Source: an uncultured Collinsella sp.
GTDB lineage: Bacteria > Actinomycetota > Coriobacteriia > Coriobacteriales > Coriobacteriaceae
Assembly (NCBI GenBank): GCA_902461085.1
Contig: CABPWH010000075.1
Location: 1-8,599 of the forward strand
DNA length: 8,599 nucleotides
Direction: 5' to 3'
Shown: in pieces, positions 1 to 5,457 of the stretch
Layout of the letters: every line of letters begins with the position of its first letter
Position numbering within the stretch: position 1 is the stretch's first letter
Program-made: the position numbers and the translations under genes
The notes under the pieces: generated by a model
The model's database searches: none
The model's input: only the letters and a program-made list of their open reading frames with translations
What the model was told of the DNA's origin: nothing

Positions 1-56
1 GGCCGCCTTGGAAACCGAATGATGGTACGAGCATCCATTCGGCTTCCAGGGCGGCC
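1..56 (-). terminator. Long hairpin downstream of the MFS remnant, probable terminator cut by the window edge
   Basis: Bases 1-21 and 36-56 form a nearly complete inverted repeat of 21 positions, with one G-T pair (8/49) and one A-C mismatch (14/43). Inside it, 22-24 can pair with 32-34 if C35 bulges out, leaving a loop of about 7 bases. The hairpin begins about 40 bases past the MFS stop codon on the minus strand, as expected for a transcription terminator. The T-tract that would prove this lies beyond position 1 and cannot be seen. It could instead be a dispersed palindromic repeat. Confidence 0.5.
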
Positions 57-95
57 ACGGACAGAACGGGGCGAACAGAAAAGAGCGACGGACGT

Positions 96-545
96 CTACT
101 CCCCCGCCACGCTCGCGCGCAGCTTGGCGGCGATGGGCTCCGAGGCCAGCAGAAACACGAGCATGACCACGGAGCACGCCAGGCACACGATCCAGGCGCT
201 CGCAAAGGAGCCCGAGACGGCAAAGAGCACGTAGACCTGCCACAGCTCACCGACAAAGCTCATACCCGCGAGCACCGCCGAGGTAGCGATAACGGTGAGC
301 GAGCCCAATACGCGACCACTCACCTTATCGGCAACATGGCCGATAACGAGCGAACCCACGACACTCACCACGGTGGAGATGGCATAGGAGATGTTGTACT
401 GCGCAAGGGAAATGCCCAGGTCGCTGACGATCAGCGGCTGGAACAGGCTCATGCAGTTGACGAAAATCGTGTAGCACGTGGCCATAATCACGAAGCCGGA
501 GGTCACCACGAGCCAGCCGGGGAAGAACTTACGCTGCTGGGGCAT
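96..545 (-). CDS. MFS transporter remnant, internally deleted (N-terminal helices joined to the last helix)
   Basis: This 149-aa membrane protein begins like a major facilitator superfamily (MFS) permease. Helix 1 is at about residues 10-30, helix 2 at 51-71 and helix 3 at 79-99. A motif-A-like loop GHVADKVSGR lies at 69-78, the usual G-x-x-x-D-x-x-x-x-R signature between helices 2 and 3. At about residues 111-117 the sequence passes straight into a stretch resembling a C-terminal MFS helix (SAWIVCLACSVVMLVFLL), followed by a short charged cytoplasmic tail. MFS proteins are normally about 400 aa with 12 helices, so about 250 residues are missing. The frame is open and the gene keeps a good ribosome-binding site, AAGGAG at 550-555, 4 bases before the ATG. 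It is probably a decayed transporter with no transport activity. An assembly error or a natural short protein cannot be excluded. Substrate is unknown; the N-terminus is loosely like oxalate/formate-type MFS members. Confidence 0.7.
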   Translation of the reverse strand: MPQQRKFFPGWLVVTSGFVIMATCYTIFVNCMSLFQPLIVSDLGISLAQYNISYAISTVVSVVGSLVIGHVADKVSGRVLGSLTVIATSAVLAGMSFVGELWQVYVLFAVSGSFASAWIVCLACSVVMLVFLLASEPIAAKLRASVAGE

Positions 546-572
546 ACTGCTCCTTATTTAACAAACGAATAG

Positions 573-589
573 CCGGCGCCGGGCGCCGG
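573..589 (-). other. GC-only hairpin in the leader of the MFS remnant
   Basis: CCGGCGC (573-579) is perfectly complementary to GCGCCGG (583-589), with a 3-base loop. Read on the minus strand it is followed by a T-rich stretch (CTATTCGTTTGTT) and then by the AAGGAG ribosome site of the MFS remnant. It could be a second terminator for the amidohydrolase gene or a leader structure. Seen directly as an inverted repeat; the function is inferred. Confidence 0.4.
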
Positions 590-603
590 TAGTGCCCAAG
601 ATT

Positions 604-642
604 GCCTTGAAAGACAAGGGCATAGGCCTTACGGCCATGCCC
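604..642 (-). terminator. Probable rho-independent terminator of the amidohydrolase gene
   Basis: The core hairpin spans 618-642: a 10-bp stem with one bulged A (624) and a four-base loop (629-632, GTAA when read as minus-strand RNA, a GNRA-type tetraloop). On the minus strand it is followed by TTGTCTTTC, a modest T-rich tract. It starts 26 bases past the amidohydrolase stop codon. A second small palindrome, CCTTG-N5-CAAGG, overlaps at 605-619. The placement fits termination of the gene ending at 669. The T-tract is interrupted, so strength is uncertain. Confidence 0.55.
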
Positions 643-668
643 GCAGGCTTGAAAGGCAAGGTTGGGTG

Positions 669-1967
669 CTACCGGTGGTCGGCGATATAGCCCAAAGCGA
701 CGGCGGTATAGGCCGCGGCGCCGAGCGGCAGCTCGGCATCGTTAAAACGCGCCTTGGGATGGTGCTGGGCAAAGCGTTCGTCCGTGTCGGTTACGGCCGC
801 GCCCACGGTAAAGTACGCACTCGGAATCTCGCTCGAGATAAGCGCAAAGTCCTCACTCGCCATGGCATGGAAAAGCGGCAAGAAAGCCGCCTTGGGCAGC
901 ACTGCGCCCACGTAGCCAAGCGACGCCTGAGTCATATCGCTGTCGAGTACAAGCGGCGGAACATCCGAAAGCGTCTCGATGGTCGCCGGCGTACGATATG
1001 TTGCGGCAACGCCGTTAACGACCTCCGCGATGCGGGTCTTTAGGTGCTCCATGAGCTCAACATCAAAGCCGCGCAGCGTTCCCTCGAGCACGCAGGTGTC
1101 GGGGATGACGTTGGCCGCCAAGCCGCCAGCAAACTTACCAACGGTAAGTGCGACTTCCTTGGCCGCCGGCACCTCGCGGGAGATGAGCTCCTGGAGCGCC
1201 AGGTGCACATGGACGCCGGCCGTAATGGGGTCGATGCAGATCTCGGGGCTCGAGCCATGGCCGCCCTTGCCCTGGAGCGTGATGCGGAAACCGTACACGC
1301 CTGAAAGCGCCGGGCTCCCATAGAGCACCAGGCCGAGCGGCGATTGGCTGTTGACGTGCATGGCAAAGGCAGCCTGGGGGCGCGGGTTCTGCAGCAGGCC
1401 ATCGGCAATGGCAGCGCGCGCCCCTTCAAAGGTCTCCTCGCCCGGCTGGAACAGCAGTTTGACGGTAGCGTTGGCGTCGACAAGCTCGGCCTCGCGGGCC
1501 TTGAGCAAGCGCGCCGCACCAAGCAGGGCCGTCGCGTGCATATCGTGACCGCAAGCATGCATGCAGCCATTGGTGGATGCAAAGGGCTCGCCGGATTCCT
1601 CGACAACGGGCAGGGCATCCATATCGCCTCGGAGCATGACGACCGTTCCGGCCCGCTCGTCCTTGCACGTGCCATTGCCCTGAGCGGCCGCGGCCGCACC
1701 GGCACCGATCAGGCCAACGACGCAGGAACCGTCGACGAGCGTGGTATGGGGGATGTCCATCTCGTCCAGACGTGCCTGGATATAGGCAGACGTCTGCGGA
1801 AGATTGTTACCGAGCTCGGGCATCTGATGTAAATCGTGTCGCCACGCAGCGAGCTCGTCTGCAAAAGCCTGAGCTTCTGCAACAAGACCGTCACCGATAG
1901 CGGTCTGCGCCGCCGCGGTGGCCTTGGGCGCTGGTTGCGGTTGAAAATCGGACAGAGCTGATGCCAT
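669..1967 (-). CDS. M20D-type metal-dependent amidohydrolase (N-acyl-amino-acid / hippurate hydrolase-like)
   Basis: A 432-aa cytoplasmic enzyme of the M20 peptidase/amidohydrolase family. Such enzymes hydrolyse the amide bond of N-acylated amino acids or related conjugates with two bound metal ions. Visible motifs in order: MLRGDMDALPVVEE (111-124); HACGHDMH (137-144), whose Cys139 is the metal ligand typical of the M20D branch; FQPGEE (173-178) with the catalytic Glu pair; AMHV (202-205); the dimerisation-domain signature GKGGHGSSP (233-241); the MASEDFA segment (369-375), usually MGSEDFA or similar; and HHP near the end (402-404). Length matches the family. I chose the ATG at 1967 because GGAGGG lies 5 bases upstream (1973-1978); an in-frame ATG at 2045 would add 26 residues unlike the family and lacks that support. 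The gene has its own leader and terminators on both sides, so it is probably monocistronic. The exact substrate cannot be read from sequence. Confidence 0.93.
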   Translation of the reverse strand: MASALSDFQPQPAPKATAAAQTAIGDGLVAEAQAFADELAAWRHDLHQMPELGNNLPQTSAYIQARLDEMDIPHTTLVDGSCVVGLIGAGAAAAAQGNGTCKDERAGTVVMLRGDMDALPVVEESGEPFASTNGCMHACGHDMHATALLGAARLLKAREAELVDANATVKLLFQPGEETFEGARAAIADGLLQNPRPQAAFAMHVNSQSPLGLVLYGSPALSGVYGFRITLQGKGGHGSSPEICIDPITAGVHVHLALQELISREVPAAKEVALTVGKFAGGLAANVIPDTCVLEGTLRGFDVELMEHLKTRIAEVVNGVAATYRTPATIETLSDVPPLVLDSDMTQASLGYVGAVLPKAAFLPLFHAMASEDFALISSEIPSAYFTVGAAVTDTDERFAQHHPKARFNDAELPLGAAAYTAVALGYIADHR

Positions 1968-1997
1968 AGAAGCCCTCCAGTAACGTTTTTGCAGCAC

Positions 1998-2019
1998 GCA
2001 CTTTGATAGCGTAAAGTGC
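1998..2019. promoter_or_regulatory. Inverted repeat in the amidohydrolase leader, possible operator
   Basis: GCACTTT (1998-2004) and AAAGTGC (2013-2019) form perfect 7-base arms separated by 8 bases, 31 bases upstream of the amidohydrolase start. Spacing of about 15 bp between arm centres suits a dimeric DNA-binding repressor or activator; a short RNA hairpin is the alternative. I could not identify a convincing -35/-10 pair here, so the promoter position is not fixed. Confidence 0.4.
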
Positions 2020-2023
2020 AAGG

Positions 2024-2033
2024 TACAACTGTA
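2024..2033. promoter_or_regulatory. TACA-N2-TGTA palindrome upstream of the amidohydrolase gene
   Basis: TACAACTGTA sits 57 bases upstream of the amidohydrolase start, next to the larger inverted repeat at 1998-2019. The pattern TACA-N2-TGTA is the core operator of BlaI/CopY-type winged-helix repressors. The flanking bases do not fit the full extended cop-box pattern, and no such repressor is encoded in this window. It is recorded as a candidate operator only. Confidence 0.3.
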
Positions 2034-2045
2034 AGGGCATGACAT

Positions 2046-2070
2046 AAAAATGCCGCCCTGGGAGGGCGGC
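2046..2070 (-). terminator. Rho-independent terminator of the DMT transporter gene
   Basis: GCCGCCCT (2052-2059) pairs perfectly with AGGGCGGC (2063-2070) around a GGG loop. On the minus strand the stem is followed directly by ATTTTTAT. It lies 12 bases beyond the transporter stop codon, between that gene and the amidohydrolase leader. This is a textbook intrinsic terminator and the clearest one in the window. Confidence 0.85.
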
Positions 2071-2082
2071 GCAACAAGTTGT

Positions 2083-3066
2083 TTACAATTGCGGGTGTGA
2101 TTTTCGGCGCAAGAAATCGAAATGCGTCTCGCTCAAGATAATCGAAAGAAAGATGAGCGCGAAGCCGGCGAGCAGGCGCGAGGTGAGCGCCTCCCCCATC
2201 AGCAGCACCGAGAACAGCACGCCCGAAGGCGACTCCATCGAAAGGAGCAGTGAGCCCGTCGAGGCCGAGACATGCGCCAGGCCGACGTTTTGGATGAGCA
2301 GAGCCGCGCATGTGCAACCAACCGAGAGAAACGCCATCGCGCTGATAAAGCTCGGCGTCCACACGGACAGAGGCGCTTGGGTCTCGAATAGCAGCGACGT
2401 TGCCAGGCTCAGCACGCCGTTGCCCACAAACATCCAAAACGTGATGACGTTGATGTCCATTTTGCGACCGTACTTGGCAGTCACCGCCATCTGGATGGCG
2501 AAAAAGACCGCACCCGCCAGCGTAATGACATCACCGATGTTGAATTCAACGCTATCGAGCGCCACCAAGCCAATGCCCGCCAAGCACAGCAGCGCCGCGC
2601 CCAGGTTATAGCGGGTGAGTTTTTCGCCGCTCAGAAAATAGCTCGCGAACGGCACAACGATGCAATACGTGCCCGTCAAAAAAGCATTCTTGCCCGCCGT
2701 GGTGTGCGCCAGACCGACTGTCTGCAGGGCGTAGGCGGTCCACATAAGTGCGCCCATGCCAAGTCCGACGATAAGGTTGCGGGCGTTGAGGTGCGCGATG
2801 ATGCGCTTGTGGAAGATGAAAAACATGACCAACGCCGCAGGCAGAAAGCGCACGTAGAGCAGTTCGAACACCGGAATGGTGTCGAGCGCGTCCTTCATGG
2901 TCGTAAAGGAGTAGCCCCAGACGACTGCCACCGAAAGCAGCAGGACTTTCCAGAACAGCGGCGAGCGAGCGCCGGCGCCGCGGGAGGTGCCGCCCGCGCC
3001 CAGGTCCTCGCGAGCAACAGGGCTATCGGGCATCATTTCGATATTGTCAGTGGCATGCTGGGCCAT
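2083..3066 (-). CDS. DMT-superfamily transporter with two EamA domains
   Basis: A 327-aa inner-membrane protein of the drug/metabolite transporter superfamily. Members usually export amino acids, metabolites or small toxic compounds using the ion gradient. After a polar, Gly/Ala-rich N-terminal tail (1-37), two EamA repeats of about five helices each are visible, at about 39-170 and 177-312. The family hallmarks include WGYSF (50-54), RFLPAAL (73-79) and the repeat-end motif VGLAHTTAGKNAFL (117-130). Its counterpart in the second repeat is VGLAHVSASTGSLL (261-274), which leads into ESPSGVLFSVLLMGE (278-292). Length is slightly above the usual 290-310 aa because of the N-terminal tail. The ATG at 3066 is supported by GAGGA 6 bases upstream (3073-3077). 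It stands alone between two terminators, so shared regulation with its neighbours is unlikely. The substrate cannot be predicted. Confidence 0.92.
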   Translation of the reverse strand: MAQHATDNIEMMPDSPVAREDLGAGGTSRGAGARSPLFWKVLLLSVAVVWGYSFTTMKDALDTIPVFELLYVRFLPAALVMFFIFHKRIIAHLNARNLIVGLGMGALMWTAYALQTVGLAHTTAGKNAFLTGTYCIVVPFASYFLSGEKLTRYNLGAALLCLAGIGLVALDSVEFNIGDVITLAGAVFFAIQMAVTAKYGRKMDINVITFWMFVGNGVLSLATSLLFETQAPLSVWTPSFISAMAFLSVGCTCAALLIQNVGLAHVSASTGSLLLSMESPSGVLFSVLLMGEALTSRLLAGFALIFLSIILSETHFDFLRRKSHPQL

Positions 3067-3101
3067 AGGGCATCCTCGCGCTCAATCTGGGCGTGGTGTC
3101 C

Positions 3102-3121
3102 GCACGCGCATGGCTGCGTGC
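3102..3121. other. Small hairpin in the DMT transporter leader
   Basis: GCACGC (3102-3107) and GCGTGC (3116-3121) can pair around an 8-base loop, 36 bases upstream of the transporter start. It lies just after the terminator hairpin of the preceding gene. It may be a leader structure or operator, or chance in GC-rich DNA. The rest of the 3067-3267 interval shows no recognisable promoter or gene. Confidence 0.25.
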
Positions 3122-3135
3122 CGCCTCATGGTCAA

Positions 3136-3174
3136 ATAAAAGCAGGGCGCACCGGACCCCCGGCACGCCCCGCT
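3136..3174 (-). terminator. Probable terminator of the YhgE/Pip operon
   Basis: A long imperfect stem: AGC (3141-3143), GGGCG (3145-3149) and CCGG (3152-3155) pair with CCGG (3160-3163), CGCCC (3166-3170) and GCT (3172-3174). A symmetrical CA/CA internal loop and one mismatch interrupt it. The minus strand continues TTTTATTT. It sits about 95 bases downstream of the second YhgE/Pip stop codon and before the DMT gene. The T-tract and the position fit an intrinsic terminator that separates the two transcription units. Confidence 0.65.
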
Positions 3175-3267
3175 ACTGTAGCAACAACCAAGCAGCCCGT
3201 GCAATTCACTACGCTAAAGCATCGGGTTGGAAGATCTCGATGTTCCGACGGCGTTTACGTTGCTGAA

Positions 3268-5457
3268 CTAAATCAATTTGGTTGACTCCAGTTTTTCGAT
3301 GATCCAGTCGTTGGCTTTGATGACCGGGCGGCGGAAGACGACGCCCAGTGCCAGCGACGGAATCAGATAGCTCGCCAGAATGCCTAGCTCAATCCAGTAC
3401 TCCATGTGGTACGCACCGGCCATGGCGGCATGCATGGCGTTGATGCCGTGGGTGAACGGCAGGAACGGATAGATCGCCTGGAACACGGGGCCGGTCATCT
3501 CGATGGGGAACGTGCCGCCCGAACCGCCGACCTGCATGACCAGCAGCACGACGGCGAGCGCCTTGCCGATATCGCCAAACGAAACCGTAAGCGTGTAGAC
3601 GATATTGGAGAACACGAGACTCGCGACCCAGCCCGCCAGCACAAACTGCAGCGGGTCGTCGCACTGGATGCCAAAGAACAGGATGTCGCCCGCACACACG
3701 AGCGTTGCCTGCAGCAGGGCCAGACCGCCAAAGAACAGGTAGCGGCCCAGGTAGATCTCGTGCAGGCGCACGGGGATGAGCTCGTTGATAAGCTCATCGT
3801 CAACCGAGACCTTCATCATGGCCGCCAGCACAATCGAGCCCACCCAGAGCGACAGAATCGTGTAGAACGGTGCCATGGCCGAACCGTAGTTGCGGATCGG
3901 ATAGACCGGCTTGCGATCGAGCGCGACGGGGCCGGAAAGCGACACGGCCAGACCCTCGGGATCATTGCCGATCATCGTCTTGATCGTAGCGAGGTCATCC
4001 GACATCAAGGCGCCGTCGAGCTCGTCCTTAAACGCACTGATCTTGTCCGACGCCTCGCCCAGCTGATCAGAAGCCTTGTTGACCAGCTTTGCAGCTTTGG
4101 AGAGGCCCTTTGCCAGCGAACCGGATGCGTCGGTCAGGCCAGCAACAGCACTATCCAGATCGTTCGAAATACCGTTCAGCGAATCCAAAACGCCCGAAAT
4201 GGTCTTCTTGAGCTCCTTTGCCTTGGCCGAAAACGTAGAGTCGTAGTCAGTCTTGGCGCCCGAGATACCAGCCTTGGCATCCGCGATTGCCTGATCGACC
4301 TCGGCACGCGACTTATTAACCTCTGCCATGCTGTCAGAGAGAGACTTCGCGGTGGCCGTCAAGTCCTTGGCGTTGTTGCGATACTCCACAGCAATCCTGC
4401 TCAGCGATGTTGCCACAGACTTGAGGCTGTCCTGGAGTTTTTCGTCAGTCACCTGATCGGCAAAGCTGCGGAGCTGGTCGGCCGTGGCGTCGATATCGTC
4501 GGCACGCGTGTTGAGCGCCGCCGCGGCATCGTTGAGCTGGGACACTGTAAGGTCGACATGTTGATTCGCGGCATCAAATGCCTTCGCAAGCTCGGCGGAC
4601 ACGTTGTCAAACGAGCCCGCGCTTCCGTCAATCGCGGCATTGATGGCGGCGTTGGCGTCCTTCAGCGCTTCCTTGGAATCGCTAATACCGCTCTTGACAT
4701 GCTCCATCAGCTGCTTCGTTGACTCATCGACCGTGCCCGTCTGCTTGAGCATGCCGCTCGCCGACGTCAGCGAATCGGACGTGGAGCTCAAAATGCCCGC
4801 CAGCGACGAAGCATTTGCCCGAACGTCTCGCAGGTCCTCAATCGAATCGCCGAGCGTCGAGGACAGGTTGGCGATAAAGTTACCCACCTGGTCGGTGCTC
4901 ATGTAATCGAGCAGGCTGGACACCGTCTTAAGACCGATCGTCGTAATGGTCTCGGTAAAAGTTTTGTTAACCTGGCTCTGGACGGCGCTCGAACCCTTCT
5001 CGGTCACGATCTGCGCAATGGCGTTGGCCTTCTGATTCTCGTAGAACTCGATATCGGCATGCTTCACGTCGGTCGAGAAAAGCGTCATCATGTCAGCGCT
5101 AAACGTTTTGGGGATAACGACGGCAGCATAGTACGCGCCCGACTTAACGCCCTCGATAGCCTTTTCGCGATTGTTGAGCACAACCCAATCGAAGCTCTCG
5201 TTGCCGCGTAGGGTGGCGGTCACGTTTTCGCCCACGTTAACCTCGACGGGGATCAAATCGCTCTCGTAACCCTCATCGGTGTTGACCACGGCGATCTTAA
5301 GATTGCCGGTGTTGCCGTACGGATCCCAGCTGCCGGCGATGTTAAACCACGCGTACAGACACGGTACGATAATGAGGCCCATCACGACAACCAAGCCGAT
5401 CACGGAGCGAGACACGTTTTGGACATCGCGCTTAAACAGATGCAGGATGTTCTTCAT
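3268..5457 (-). CDS. YhgE/Pip family membrane protein (shorter paralogue, 729 aa)
   Basis: A cell-envelope protein of the YhgE/Pip family, named for Bacillus YhgE and the Lactococcus phage infection protein Pip; the core biochemical role is not settled. The N-terminal signature is complete: FKRDVQNV (8-15), helix 1 at about 17-39, then SWDPYGNT (43-50). A large extracytoplasmic region (about 50-525) follows, with a Ser/Ala/Asp-rich predicted coiled coil from about 195 to 480. The C-terminal ABC-2-like membrane domain (about 528-708) has roughly six helices and the motif GGTFPIEMTGPVFQAIYPFL (647-666), followed by PFTHGIN. The last residues (709-729) are a short charged cytoplasmic tail. The ATG at 5457 directly follows the TAA of the upstream paralogue (zero spacing), with a perfect SD 7 bases before it. 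It is probably co-produced with, and partner to, that paralogue. No ATPase is encoded nearby although the membrane domain resembles ABC-2 permeases. Confidence 0.9.
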   Translation of the reverse strand: MKNILHLFKRDVQNVSRSVIGLVVVMGLIIVPCLYAWFNIAGSWDPYGNTGNLKIAVVNTDEGYESDLIPVEVNVGENVTATLRGNESFDWVVLNNREKAIEGVKSGAYYAAVVIPKTFSADMMTLFSTDVKHADIEFYENQKANAIAQIVTEKGSSAVQSQVNKTFTETITTIGLKTVSSLLDYMSTDQVGNFIANLSSTLGDSIEDLRDVRANASSLAGILSSTSDSLTSASGMLKQTGTVDESTKQLMEHVKSGISDSKEALKDANAAINAAIDGSAGSFDNVSAELAKAFDAANQHVDLTVSQLNDAAAALNTRADDIDATADQLRSFADQVTDEKLQDSLKSVATSLSRIAVEYRNNAKDLTATAKSLSDSMAEVNKSRAEVDQAIADAKAGISGAKTDYDSTFSAKAKELKKTISGVLDSLNGISNDLDSAVAGLTDASGSLAKGLSKAAKLVNKASDQLGEASDKISAFKDELDGALMSDDLATIKTMIGNDPEGLAVSLSGPVALDRKPVYPIRNYGSAMAPFYTILSLWVGSIVLAAMMKVSVDDELINELIPVRLHEIYLGRYLFFGGLALLQATLVCAGDILFFGIQCDDPLQFVLAGWVASLVFSNIVYTLTVSFGDIGKALAVVLLVMQVGGSGGTFPIEMTGPVFQAIYPFLPFTHGINAMHAAMAGAYHMEYWIELGILASYLIPSLALGVVFRRPVIKANDWIIEKLESTKLI

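Noticed and set aside
1991..2027. MerR-type promoter with a long spacer over the dyad at 1998-2019
   Set aside because: TTGCAC could serve as a -35 box, but the sequence 19 bases downstream (TGCTGC) does not resemble a -10 box.
1968..2045. Extended start of the amidohydrolase at the ATG at 2045
   Set aside because: The extra 26 residues are Cys-rich and unlike the family, they would be encoded across the leader dyads, and the ATG at 1967 has a good ribosome site 5 bases upstream.
3406..4722. 438-codon open frame on the plus strand opposite the shorter YhgE/Pip gene
   Set aside because: It lies fully antisense to a protein with clear family motifs, has an Arg/His/Gln-rich composition with no recognisable domain, and is explained by the codon bias of the real gene.
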